Shown here in pieces: positions 1 through 8,003 of a stretch of 26,209 bases of DNA. Location: contig DXZL01000008.1 in NCBI GenBank assembly GCA_019419725.1, positions 1 through 26,209 of the forward strand, written 5' to 3'. The position numbers and the translations under genes are program-made. The stretch is from Veillonella sp. GTDB lineage: Bacteria; Bacillota; Negativicutes; Veillonellales; Veillonellaceae. The notes under the pieces are model-generated. The model was not told where the DNA came from, did no database searches, and saw nothing but the letters and a program-made list of their open reading frames with translations. Within the stretch, counting starts at the first letter, position 1. Each line of letters begins with the position of its first letter.

Positions 1-2062
1 CCCACCACATGGATGCATAGCCCATGAGGCCAAGCGCCATGATAAGGATTTTTACAGCAATAGCAAATACTACGTTTTGCCATGCTACGCGCAACGTCGC
101 TTTGGACAAGTCAAGAATATGTGCAATAGCAGTCAAGGACGGACGCATGAACACAACGTCTGCCGCTTCGATAGCCGCATCAGCACCGCTACCCATGGCA
201 CCACCAACATCAGCACCTGCAAGTACTGGAGCATCGTTGATACCGTCCCCTACGAACATAGTTGGACCATATTCAGAGCGAATATCTTGTACTACAGACA
301 ATTTATCTTGTGGCAACAATTGAGCGCGAACAGCACTTACACCAGTTTCTTTAGCGATGTAATTTGCACTTGCTTCAGCATCACCTGTAAGCATAACAGT
401 TTTAATATCTTGACCATTAAGATCAGCAATAGCCTCTGCGGAATCAGGACGAGCTTCATCGGCGATGATAATACGACCTAAGTATGTATTACCTTCTGCC
501 ACAAGAACTTCTGTACCATATTCAGCAGCTTCTGTTGGATAGCCTTGAACCGCATAGCGTTCCATAAGACGACGGTTACCAACAAGAACTTGTTGACCAT
601 CAGTCATGCCTACCATACCTTCGCCTGCCAACTCTTGAACAAAGTCGGAAGCCTCTACAGTAATGCCTTGTTCTTTTGCTTCAGACACGATGCTTGTTGC
701 GATTGGATGCGTAGAAACGGCTTCGATAGCTGCCGCCATGGACAACAATTGAGTATTGCTCACATGAGAGCCTACAGTTTCTACATTTTGTACTTTAAAT
801 TCACCAGATGTGATAGTACCAGTTTTATCAAGAGCTACTGCTTTCACATTAGCCAACGCCTCGATAACGCGACCACCTTTAAGCAAGATACCGTGTTTAG
901 ACGCATTGCCGATACCGGAGAAGAATGCAAGTGGCACGCTAAGCACCAATGCACATGGGCAAGAAATAACGAGGAATGTTAAGGCTGTGTAAATCCATTT
1001 ATGCCATTCACCTGTAATAAGGGATGGAATAATGGCAACAGCAAGAGCAAGGAATACAACGATTGGTGTGTATACGCGAGCAAAACGCGTAATGAAGCGG
1101 TCGATTTTAGGTTTAGAAGATGCTGCATTTTCCACGGCATCAAGAATTTTAGTAACCATGGATTCTTCAAGAACCTTATCAACGCGCATCGTAATGCGAC
1201 CAGATTCATTGATGCAACCAGACATAAGTTGAGTACCAGGTACAGCGCGAACCGGTACAGGTTCACCTGTTACAGGCGCTGTGTTAACGCGAGTTTCACC
1301 TTCAAGAACTGTACCGTCTAAAGGAATTAAATCGCCAGGGCGAACTTCGATAGTACTGCCTACCTCAACCTTTTCAGGAGCCATAACTACGATTTCACCA
1401 CCGCAGCCTGTATCTACAACCCGCACCTCTTGAGGACGCATATCGACAGCGTTCATGATTTCTGTACGACTACGATCAGTTGCTTTTTCTTCGAAGAACT
1501 CACCGATACGGTAGAACAAGATAACGCCTACGGCTTCAGGCAATGCATCGATAGCAATAGCGCCTAATGTAGCGATAGACATCAAGAAGTTCTCGTCGAA
1601 CACTTGGCCTTTTAAGATATTGCGACCTGCGATACGCAATACTGGGAATGCAAGAAGAATATACGCAATATAGTAAATTGGAGTTTCGATAGACTCTGGC
1701 AAGCCGATGGACGGCACAACTGTAGTCAACCCTTCGTAGGCCATGAATAACAAGCCTGCTACGATAACTGCAATTGTTACTGCATCACCGCCGTGATCGT
1801 GATCATGACCGTGGTCATCTATAGCCGCTTTAGATTTACGCTCGTAATCGGCTACTGTTACGCCCTCTTCGATGGAGTCACAAATAGCTTGAATATCGCG
1901 TTTTAATGCTTCACGGTCTTCCCAAGCACCAGTTAAACGCAATTGATGTGTTGCTACTGTGAAGTTAGCAGATTCAATACCATCCATTTTGCGGATGCGA
2001 TCTTCAATTTTTGCTGCGCAGTTCGCACAGTTTAAATCCTTCAGCAATAATGTTTCTTCCAT
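1..2062 (-). CDS. cadA: Zn/Cd/Pb-exporting P1B-type ATPase (3' end cut by window)
   Basis: Inner-membrane pump that uses ATP to expel soft divalent metals. The frame is open from ATG at 2062 (AAAGGAG five bases upstream) to the window edge, about 687 codons. Visible parts in order: an N-terminal heavy-metal-associated domain with LNCANCAAK near residue 10, a His-rich linker (HGHDHDHGG) near residue 95, membrane segments, the transmembrane metal site SCPCALVLS (first Cys residue 368), the phosphorylation site DKTGT (Asp 412), THPIATSI, and GDGINDAP near residue 605. After this comes a membrane helix with a Lys (AIAVKILIMAL), which in the family marks the Zn/Cd/Pb subgroup rather than the Cu subgroup. 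The Asp usually found in the last helix lies outside the window. The promoter region carries an ArsR/SmtB-like operator, consistent with metal induction. The family call is firm; the exact metal is inferred. Confidence 0.95.
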   Translation of the reverse strand, partial: MEETLLLKDLNCANCAAKIEDRIRKMDGIESANFTVATHQLRLTGAWEDREALKRDIQAICDSIEEGVTVADYERKSKAAIDDHGHDHDHGGDAVTIAVIVAGLLFMAYEGLTTVVPSIGLPESIETPIYYIAYILLAFPVLRIAGRNILKGQVFDENFLMSIATLGAIAIDALPEAVGVILFYRIGEFFEEKATDRSRTEIMNAVDMRPQEVRVVDTGCGGEIVVMAPEKVEVGSTIEVRPGDLIPLDGTVLEGETRVNTAPVTGEPVPVRAVPGTQLMSGCINESGRITMRVDKVLEESMVTKILDAVENAASSKPKIDRFITRFARVYTPIVVFLALAVAIIPSLITGEWHKWIYTALTFLVISCPCALVLSVPLAFFSGIGNASKHGILLKGGRVIEALANVKAVALDKTGTITSGEFKVQNVETVGSHVSNTQLLSMAAAIEAVSTHPIATSIVSEAKEQGITVEASDFVQELAGEGMVGMTDGQQVLVGNRRLMERYAVQGYPTEAAEYGTEVLVAEGNTYLGRIIIADEARPDSAEAIADLNGQDIKTVMLTGDAEASANYIAKETGVSAVRAQLLPQDKLSVVQDIRSEYGPTMFVGDGINDAPVLAGADVGGAMGSGADAAIEAADVVFMRPSLTAIAHILDLSKATLRVAWQNVVFAIAVKILIMALGLMGYASMWW

Positions 2063-2100
2063 GATATCTCCTTTGATAATAGTGAAAGCTTCTTTCCTGT

Positions 2101-2130
2101 ATTATAAGTTAATTTATTGTCTATTTCTAA
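2101..2130 (-). promoter_or_regulatory. Possible second promoter of the metal ATPase
   Basis: On the minus strand TTAGAA (2130-2125), an 18-base spacer and TATAAT (2106-2101) lie about 40 bases before the ATPase start. The -35 box is weak. Just upstream is a small dyad, TCTAATA-AG-TATTAGA. The site may be a secondary start or chance in AT-rich DNA. Confidence 0.35.
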
Positions 2131-2204
2131 TACTTATTAGACATATCTTGTTTCATATCTTGTTATATATGTTCCTAAACATTATTCATCAGATATTTTT
2201 ATTT

Positions 2205-2224
2205 ATATGAATATCTGTTCATAT
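2205..2224 (-). promoter_or_regulatory. ArsR/SmtB-family operator candidate
   Basis: The plus strand reads ATATGAATATCTGTTCATAT, two perfect 7-base arms (ATATGAA / TTCATAT) around a 6-base centre. Read on the minus strand it contains ATATGAACAGATATTCATAT, close to operators known for the zinc sensors SmtB and ZiaR (ATGAACAG-TATTCA core). It begins five bases downstream of the -10 box, over the expected transcription start of the metal ATPase, where a bound repressor would block transcription. No ArsR-type regulator gene is in the window. A LexA-like reading (GAAC-N4-ATTC) is possible but fits less well. Confidence 0.6.
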
Positions 2225-2228
2225 GTTT

Positions 2229-2257
2229 ATATTACATCAAAGGAGATTAAATGTCAA
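2229..2257 (-). promoter_or_regulatory. Main promoter of the metal ATPase
   Basis: On the minus strand a perfect -35 TTGACA (2257-2252), a 17-base spacer and -10 TAATAT (2234-2229) precede the ATPase by about 165 bases. The predicted start near 2222 falls inside the adjoining palindrome at 2205-2224. The remaining leader is AT-rich with no gene. Confidence 0.7.
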
Positions 2258-2317
2258 TACAAAATCATATTCAATATATATCAAATTTTATTTACTTTAG
2301 TTCTAACTATATTCACC

Positions 2318-3850
2318 TTAAATCAAATTTCGTTCTACCAAGAATTTATGTGCTACATCAGCTGGCAGTTGATGTTCCGTTTCAACGGCGTAATTCATCT
2401 TCGCCATCTCTTGATCTGTAATCGTATGATTCAAACTTTCTAATACAGGGCGCAGTTCAGGATGAGCAATCAATACTTCGCTACGCACCACATTACCAGA
2501 CATATAAGATGGATATAAATGTTTATCATCTTGTAACACCGTAATCGGTGCAATACTTAATTGACCATCAGTCGTGAATATCGGCATTGCATCCACCTCA
2601 TCACGACCAATAGCCGTATATTTTAGCCCTATATCCATATCTTTAGTAGCTTTAAAGCTCATGCCATACACGCGTTGTAATCCAGCATAGCCATCCTCAC
2701 GTCCAAAGAAATCATATTCCCCTCCTAATGTTAGGGATGGTGCTATACGAGCAAGATCAGAATACGTTTTTACGCCATAAGTCTGAGCAATTTCATTACG
2801 CACCCCTATGCCATAGGTATTATTAAAACCGTACATGCCGACCCACTCAAAATTATATTTCTCTTTATAGGCCTGTGAAAGCTCATTAAATAGACTTTCA
2901 TCATACGCATCCGTACGTTTTAGCACAGCAGACCAAGCCGTACCAGTATATTCAGGATATATATCAAATTGGCCAGAAAGCATAGCTGGTTGAATATTTG
3001 ATGTACCACCACCGACACCTTCTGTAACCTCTACGGTTAAATCAGTCTTCTTCTCGATTAATTCTTTTAAGATATTCCCCAAAATAAGCTGTTCAGTCAT
3101 AGGCTTCGTTGCAATATGAATAACATCAGTCTTCACATGATGGCAATACATAGCCCAGCCACCTATACCCATCGCAATTATCGTCATAATCGAAACAAAT
3201 ATAATCGTATAGCGCTTCATATGAGGGCTAATACGTGTTACTCTTTCACCTAGAGAAAAGAGAGCATCAACGGTAATGGCTAATAGGGCAATCAGTAGAC
3301 TGCCTGCAATTGTCAAAGCACTTTGATTTGTTGTAATCCCCCTATAAATCGCCACACCTAAGCCACCAGCACCAATAAAAGATGCAATACCTGTCAAGGC
3401 AATGGTCATAACGAGCATAGTCCGTATACCAGCCATAATAGTCGGCATGGCCAAGGGAATCTCTATATTCCACAAACGTTGAATCCGCGTAAGTCCTAAC
3501 GCAATTCCCGCTTCACACATAGCTTGATCAATTTGGTTAAGACCAGTAAATGTATTTCGTACCATCGGTAATAAGGCATAGATAACCAATGCAATGATAG
3601 CGGTCGTATTACCAACACCCGATACATACAACAAAAGGCCTAACATCGATATAGATGGAATCGTATATAGGAAATTAACCACTACCATAACGGGCGCAGC
3701 TAGCCGTTTATATTCGTATATAAACACACCCAATAATCCACCGATGATGGTAGCAATAACAGAAGCTAATACTGAAATTTCTATATGTTCCCATAACAAC
3801 TGGAGGAAAAAATCATAGCGATTGATAAGTAATGATATGACCTCATGCAT
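2318..3850 (-). CDS. Osmoprotectant (OpuC-type) ABC permease fused to binding domain
   Basis: A fusion of the two non-ATPase parts of a glycine betaine/carnitine/choline importer, 510 residues. Roughly the first 220 residues form a multi-helix permease with the conserved stretch GLTRIQRLWNIEIPLAMPTI and GGLGVAIYRG. After one more membrane helix (near residues 215-235) an external OpuAC-type domain follows, with IHIATKPMTEQLILGNIL, EGVGGGTSNIQPAM and FDIYPEYTGTAW. Such fusions are known in Firmicutes and Lactobacillales. ATG 3850 was chosen because AAAGGCGG lies eight bases upstream; earlier in-frame starts have none. A family importer needs an OpuCA-type ATPase, yet none flanks it: a YolD-like gene lies upstream and the metal ATPase downstream. 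The substrate is inferred from family only. Confidence 0.9.
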   Translation of the reverse strand: MHEVISLLINRYDFFLQLLWEHIEISVLASVIATIIGGLLGVFIYEYKRLAAPVMVVVNFLYTIPSISMLGLLLYVSGVGNTTAIIALVIYALLPMVRNTFTGLNQIDQAMCEAGIALGLTRIQRLWNIEIPLAMPTIMAGIRTMLVMTIALTGIASFIGAGGLGVAIYRGITTNQSALTIAGSLLIALLAITVDALFSLGERVTRISPHMKRYTIIFVSIMTIIAMGIGGWAMYCHHVKTDVIHIATKPMTEQLILGNILKELIEKKTDLTVEVTEGVGGGTSNIQPAMLSGQFDIYPEYTGTAWSAVLKRTDAYDESLFNELSQAYKEKYNFEWVGMYGFNNTYGIGVRNEIAQTYGVKTYSDLARIAPSLTLGGEYDFFGREDGYAGLQRVYGMSFKATKDMDIGLKYTAIGRDEVDAMPIFTTDGQLSIAPITVLQDDKHLYPSYMSGNVVRSEVLIAHPELRPVLESLNHTITDQEMAKMNYAVETEHQLPADVAHKFLVERNLI

Positions 3851-3925
3851 TACAGATACCGCCTTTCTCATAAAACAATACAAAGAGTATATATAGTCAT
3901 ATAACAGCTAATCATATAGGGTATT

Positions 3926-3953
3926 TTTATACGAGAATATAATTAAATTACAA
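3926..3953 (-). promoter_or_regulatory. Possible promoter of the osmoprotectant transporter gene
   Basis: Minus-strand TTGTAA (3953-3948), a 16-base spacer and TATAAA (3931-3926), about 75 bases before the start codon. It is moderate in quality and lies in AT-rich DNA. It suggests the transporter is transcribed apart from the polymerase/YolD genes upstream. Confidence 0.4.
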
Positions 3954-4022
3954 CCCTTTTCATCATTGTATACCGAATCACACCTTAACTCTAGCCCTTA
4001 AACCATATATAAAGACAACTCT

Positions 4023-4355
4023 TTATATTGTCATATCATACAGATTCAATTCCTTAATAGATCTAAAGGGAATATCTATGCCTTGAACAGATATAATTTG
4101 CATTTGCGCACTAATCATATCAACAGCCCCTATAAGCTCTGTATATCTTTGTTTATTGTAGTAAACAATTCGCACCCATTCTCCGCAATGTATAGTCTGT
4201 AAAACCTTATTTAACTCATCTACTTGATCCTCCGATAGCTCTACACGATGCTCTTTAGGCCGTGCCACAGCTGCCAGTAATACTTCAAATCCCTTTAATG
4301 CCGCAAAGGGCATAAATTGTTTTGCTCGTTGCAAACGAGACATACGATGTTTCAT
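4023..4355 (-). CDS. YolD-like protein
   Basis: A 110-residue soluble protein of the YolD-like family. It opens with MKHRMSRLQRAKQFMPFAAL, the typical basic N-terminal segment containing the PF/A core, and ends with a small beta-rich domain (WVRIVYYNKQRYTELIGAVD ... IPFRSIKEL). YolD-like proteins are usually encoded beside Y-family UmuC/UvrX polymerases and are thought to act with them in error-prone repair; their biochemical role is not settled. GGGAGG lies nine bases before the start. It follows the polymerase gene by 81 bases with no obvious terminator between, so both probably form one SOS-controlled transcript. Confidence 0.85.
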   Translation of the reverse strand: MKHRMSRLQRAKQFMPFAALKGFEVLLAAVARPKEHRVELSEDQVDELNKVLQTIHCGEWVRIVYYNKQRYTELIGAVDMISAQMQIISVQGIDIPFRSIKELNLYDMTI

Positions 4356-4436
4356 TAATGTATACCTCCCCTTATGCGACTAATCTATTTTCAATTGTTG
4401 TCCTTCGTTCAATTACCATGGTATCCATTACACTAT

Positions 4437-5720
4437 TTATTCCCCATTATGGCCACCTACCAAGGTATTTCTAAAGCGCATTGTCCCTTCATCTTGCAAG
4501 CTAGAGGCACGTAAAATAGAGTTTTTACCGAACTGCTCCTTGATAGATAACATCGCCTCATGTACTTGCCGCTCCTTTTCCTCTTCCTCCGTCACAAGAG
4601 AGCTGAATAAATCTACCTCCTGAGGTATAGCAGAGCGATTGACTAAATCCTCAAAGCTTACGCCTATACGCCGTATAAGTTCATTTTTATGGCAATGTTG
4701 TTCATATAATTTAATTACTGCCGTCGTTAATGCTTGCAATGAATCAGTGTACTGTTTAAGCTTTTTAGAACCTCCAGTAGAGCGCACCATATCATCTGCA
4801 TAGCCAATATGAATATGAATATGATTCGTAACCCCTTTGATTTGTAAAAGCTCTAGTACCAAGGACTCCACCATTTCTCGCATAGGCACGTACGCCTCTT
4901 CATAAGTATAGTTACGCAATAAAATCTGGCTATGCGAGATAGAATGCTTGATAGGACGATACGCATGGATATCTGCAATCGTACACGGCTCACGGCCCCA
5001 AGCATGATCGATAATGAGCTCTGCATTAACACCAAATTCCTTGTACAACTTGGCCTCTGGAACCATGGTGATGCCATGCAAATCATAAGCGCCATACTTG
5101 TGCAAACGATTGGCTATACCCTTACCAATCTGCCAAATGTCGGTCAACGGCTGATGATACCAAATTTTCTCTTTAAAGAGGCTTTCATCAAGATAACCTA
5201 TAAAGTCAGGCGCATGTTTTGCGAGGATATCGAGAGCAATTTTGGCGAGAAATAAATTCGTTCCAATCCCAACAGTAGCATAAATATTAGTCGCCTCTAG
5301 TACCGCATCAAGTAACATCTGCGCTAGCTCACGAGGCGTTTTCTTGTAAAGTGGCAAGTAGGGGGTGATATCGATGAAATACTCATCGATGGAGTACACA
5401 TGCACATCCTCAGGTGCCACATACTTGAGCAAGGTCCCATAAATCTGAGCAGACGCCTGCATATACCGCTTCATATGGGGCTTTACCGTTAAGTATTCAA
5501 TGTGTGGAGGAATCTCAAAAAGACGACTGCGATTCTTAACGCCTAACTTTTTTAAGGCCGGTGAAATAGCCAATGTAATAGCCCCTTTGCCACGAGACCC
5601 ATCGGCCACCACCAAAGGCGTCGTAAACGGATCCAGCCCCAAATCGGCGCACTCCACAGACGCGTAAAAACTCTTCAAATCAATACACATATACATCCGA
5701 TCCGTATCAGCTGAACCCAT
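4437..5720 (-). CDS. Y-family DNA polymerase (UmuC/UvrX-like)
   Basis: Translesion DNA polymerase of the ImpB/MucB/SamB (UmuC/DinB) family, 427 residues, normal for UvrX/YqjW-type enzymes. The first metal-binding motif CIDLKSFYASVE has Asp 14, and the second, YSIDEYFID, has Asp 112 and Glu 113. The helix-hairpin region follows (IWQIGKGIANRLHKYGAYDL), then the little-finger domain. Near residue 365, PQEVDLFSS matches the sliding-clamp-binding motif QxxDLF. The C-terminal RASSLQDEGTMRFRNTLVGGH resembles the tail of UvrX/YqjW proteins. The start has GAGGAGGTG a few bases upstream. The promoter is overlapped by a LexA-like palindrome, so DNA damage induction is expected. It is followed by a yolD-like gene, the usual partner. 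Confidence 0.93.
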   Translation of the reverse strand: MGSADTDRMYMCIDLKSFYASVECADLGLDPFTTPLVVADGSRGKGAITLAISPALKKLGVKNRSRLFEIPPHIEYLTVKPHMKRYMQASAQIYGTLLKYVAPEDVHVYSIDEYFIDITPYLPLYKKTPRELAQMLLDAVLEATNIYATVGIGTNLFLAKIALDILAKHAPDFIGYLDESLFKEKIWYHQPLTDIWQIGKGIANRLHKYGAYDLHGITMVPEAKLYKEFGVNAELIIDHAWGREPCTIADIHAYRPIKHSISHSQILLRNYTYEEAYVPMREMVESLVLELLQIKGVTNHIHIHIGYADDMVRSTGGSKKLKQYTDSLQALTTAVIKLYEQHCHKNELIRRIGVSFEDLVNRSAIPQEVDLFSSLVTEEEEKERQVHEAMLSIKEQFGKNSILRASSLQDEGTMRFRNTLVGGHNGE

Positions 5721-5790
5721 ACAAACACCTCCTCAAACCGCTAAATCACTAGACTCTACCAGAAATATGAAAAGAAGAATTTCTATGATT

Positions 5791-5819
5791 AGTATAACAA
5801 AAATACTGAGTATTTTCAA
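5791..5819 (-). promoter_or_regulatory. Promoter of the Y-family polymerase
   Basis: Minus-strand TTGAAA (5819-5814), a 17-base spacer and TATACT (5796-5791). Near-consensus boxes with ideal spacing, about 70 bases before the start codon. The -35 box shares three bases with the LexA-like palindrome at 5817-5830. Confidence 0.75.
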
Positions 5820-5830
5820 ACATATGTTTG
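5817..5830 (-). promoter_or_regulatory. LexA (SOS) box candidate
   Basis: CAAACATATGTTTG is a perfect 14-base palindrome. It matches the Bacillus-type LexA consensus CGAACRNRYGTTYC at 12 of 14 positions, differing at positions 2 and 14. It overlaps the edge of the polymerase -35 box, a position suited to repression. Confidence 0.65.
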
Positions 5831-5864
5831 TTATTATAAAGGTAAATTTATAGAAAAATAAAAA

Positions 5865-5901
5865 GCACCTAACACTAGATATATAATCTAATGTTAGATG
5901 C
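5865..5901 (-). terminator. Terminator of the small membrane-protein gene
   Basis: In minus-strand RNA a 16-pair stem with a 5-base loop, including two G-U pairs, is followed by TTTTTATTTTT. The same bases would be C-A mismatches in plus-strand RNA, so the structure serves the minus strand and closes the gene ending at 5944. Confidence 0.85.
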
Positions 5902-5943
5902 CATATGTTTAACAGACTATTAAAGATAGCTAATTTATTTCTA

Positions 5944-6360
5944 TCAAAACAAACTTAATAACACTAATCCCCCTAATACAATTGAAACAGCGCCATACTC
6001 AATAGTTATCGTCACATTATCTATACTTACTTCTCCATTTTTTGCAAGCACACCTGTCGGACTAAATTGAACCATAGGTCCACTGGTTGGTGCAAAAGGA
6101 ATATAAAACTCTACACTTTCAGCAGTATGAGTCTCACCATTCAAGATATACTTAATATCATAACCATAAATATATTTATCCATACCACGAGCTACAAATG
6201 GTATTTCCTTTATAACTCGTGGAAGTATAGACACAATCGTTACTGGAGTTCCATTGTGACGTAATACAAATCGTTTGATAATTAAATACAACCCACTAAG
6301 TATTAAGCAAAGAGCCACACAATAGAAGTAAAATACAAAAAACTCAAAGCCGCTACCCAT
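5944..6360 (-). CDS. Small membrane protein, possibly DUF3592-like
   Basis: A 138-residue protein of unknown function. It has one membrane helix at the N-terminus (FFVFYFYCVALCLILSGLYL), a beta-rich middle with YIYGYDIKYILNGETHTAES and GPMVQFSPTG, and a second helix at the extreme C-terminus (AVSIVLGGLVLLSLF). The helix / beta-domain / helix plan with a 'Y-x-Y-x-V-NG-x-x-Y' style strand resembles DUF3592 proteins, but I am not certain. ATG 6360 was chosen because AAAGGAG lies six bases upstream; an upstream in-frame TTG has no ribosome site. It stands alone, with its own strong terminator, between the dnaB operon and the SOS polymerase. Confidence 0.7.
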   Translation of the reverse strand: MGSGFEFFVFYFYCVALCLILSGLYLIIKRFVLRHNGTPVTIVSILPRVIKEIPFVARGMDKYIYGYDIKYILNGETHTAESVEFYIPFAPTSGPMVQFSPTGVLAKNGEVSIDNVTITIEYGAVSIVLGGLVLLSLF

Positions 6361-6440
6361 CACGCGCTCCTTTCCCAGCAATACACTGAAAACTATCTAG
6401 TTCTATTATATATTGATGGGACTTATTTTGGCTAACGTAA

Positions 6441-6515
6441 TACAAAAAGAGCACCACCTATCGAGGGGCGACTTACGTATCGTTTGGAGCCACGAGGTAG
6501 GTGGTGCTTTTTTGT
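6441..6515. repeat. 75-bp near-perfect inverted-repeat element / hairpin terminator
   Basis: Arms of about 20 bases (plus strand left arm TACAAAAAGAGCACCACCTA; right arm its near complement ending in TTTTTTGTA) enclose about 37 bases that can themselves fold (GGC/GCC and ACG/CGT pairs). Both strands end in a run of five or six T, so it can act as a two-way terminator downstream of dnaB. Its large internal part is unusual for a simple terminator; a miniature inverted-repeat element is an alternative. Confidence 0.6.
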
Positions 6516-6536
6516 AACTAAGTTGTCGAAATAAAG

Positions 6537-6566
6537 TCGGGCCCCATCAATATAGGCGCGGCCCGA
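6537..6566 (-). terminator. Terminator of the yybS-gdpP-rplI-dnaB operon
   Basis: Just after the dnaB stop, minus-strand RNA can pair TCGGGCC with GGCCCGA around a 16-base loop, followed by CTTTATTT. The T tract is poor, so the larger hairpin at 6441-6515 may act as backup. Confidence 0.6.
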
Positions 6567-6575
6567 TAGTTTTCA

Positions 6576-7934
6576 TTATTGTTCCGGCCCCATGTCTCGG
6601 AATTCCACGTCTCTAAATTGTGTTAATTCTCCAATGAATTGGAGTTCCACAGTGCCGACGGAACCATTACGGTGTTTACGAATGAGGACTTCTGCATTGT
6701 CCCCTTTTTCAGAGTTTTCATCGTAATATTTATCGCGGTACAAGAAGATAACGATATCTGCATCTTGTTCAAGGGAACCAGATTCACGAAGGTCAGAAAG
6801 TACAGGCCGTTTATCTGGTCTGCTTTCAACACTACGAGATAACTGAGACAAGGCGATAAGCGGCACGTTAAACTCACGAGCGATCAATTTAAGGTTACGA
6901 GAGATTTCAGACACCTCTTGTTGACGGTTCTCGCTGCCCTTGCCACCGTTGCGGCCTTGCATCAACTGAATATAGTCGACGATAACGAGATCAAGACCAT
7001 GTTCTACCTTAAGGCGGCGCAGTTTAGAGCGCATATCTTGTACGGTAAGGCCCGGCGTATCATCGATAAAGAGCTTGGATTTACTCATGCGATCCGCCGC
7101 AGCGATAACCTTTTCCCAGTCAGCAGGGTCCATGTTCGCACGGCGCAACTTTTCAGAGCTTACACCTGCCACGGAGGAGAGAATACGACCAACGAGCTGT
7201 TCCTTGCCCATTTCTAGGGAGAAGAACGCGACCGTCTTGTCATACAACATCGTTACGTTTTGAGCGATGTTCAATGTGAAAGCCGTTTTCCCCATTGCAG
7301 GACGAGCGGCTACGAGGATGAGGTCAGATTTTTGTAAACCATTAAATACATGGTCTACGTCCTTAAAGCCCGTTGGCACGCCTGTAATAGCGCCATCATG
7401 CTGTTGCAATGCATTTAGCTTATCTAGGTTAGATAATACGACCTCACCGATAGGAGCAAAGGATGATTCAGACTGTGTTTGACCACTTACGTCTAGCACC
7501 ATTTGCTCAGCCTTGTTGAGGATAGCCGTTGGCTCATCTTCACCGGCATAGGTCATGCCTACGATTTTATTCCCTGCATCGATAAGGCGACGCAACTGAG
7601 CTTTCTCGCTAATGATCTTCGCATGTTCCTCTACATTGTAGGACACAGCCTCATTAGCAAGAGATGTAATATAAGCAAGACCACCTACCGCGTCGAGCCG
7701 CTTACGACGGTCTAACTCTTCACCAACAGTGATGAAGTCCGCCGTCTTGTTAGCATGCACAATTTCTAAGATGGCATCATAAATAATACGATGTGCATCG
7801 CGGTAAAAGTCTTCAGATTTTAGAATACTCGTCACTGTATCAACAACAGCACCCGAGTTGGATCCATTCGTTAATAAAGCCCCCAAAACGGCCTTTTCCG
7901 CATCTAGATTATGCGGTGGAATGCGTACATCCAT
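6576..7934 (-). CDS. dnaB: Replicative DNA helicase DnaB
   Basis: Hexameric helicase that unwinds DNA ahead of the replication fork; 452 residues, normal length. It starts with DVRIPPHNLDAEKAVLGALL, the conserved N-terminal domain. The RecA-like ATPase domain has Walker A ARPAMGKTAF, FFSLEMGKEQLVGR, Walker B LDLVIVDYIQLM, and the LSQLSRSVESR and SDLRESGSLEQDADIV motifs. ATG 7934 was chosen because AGGGGA lies five bases upstream and the family begins here; a longer frame upstream lacks a ribosome site. It is last in the operon, 69 bases after rplI, as in Bacillus, where the equivalent is called dnaC. No intein or insertion is seen. Confidence 0.98.
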   Translation of the reverse strand: MDVRIPPHNLDAEKAVLGALLTNGSNSGAVVDTVTSILKSEDFYRDAHRIIYDAILEIVHANKTADFITVGEELDRRKRLDAVGGLAYITSLANEAVSYNVEEHAKIISEKAQLRRLIDAGNKIVGMTYAGEDEPTAILNKAEQMVLDVSGQTQSESSFAPIGEVVLSNLDKLNALQQHDGAITGVPTGFKDVDHVFNGLQKSDLILVAARPAMGKTAFTLNIAQNVTMLYDKTVAFFSLEMGKEQLVGRILSSVAGVSSEKLRRANMDPADWEKVIAAADRMSKSKLFIDDTPGLTVQDMRSKLRRLKVEHGLDLVIVDYIQLMQGRNGGKGSENRQQEVSEISRNLKLIAREFNVPLIALSQLSRSVESRPDKRPVLSDLRESGSLEQDADIVIFLYRDKYYDENSEKGDNAEVLIRKHRNGSVGTVELQFIGELTQFRDVEFRDMGPEQ

Positions 7935-8003
7935 GATAATCCCCTTTACAAAACCACTATGGATAAAAGAATTCACCATACTCAAAGAGCATGGTGAACA
8001 CTA

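Noticed and set aside
2205..2224. LexA box before the metal ATPase
   Set aside because: One half reads ATTC instead of GTTC, while the whole site fits SmtB-like operators and the adjacent gene is a metal pump.
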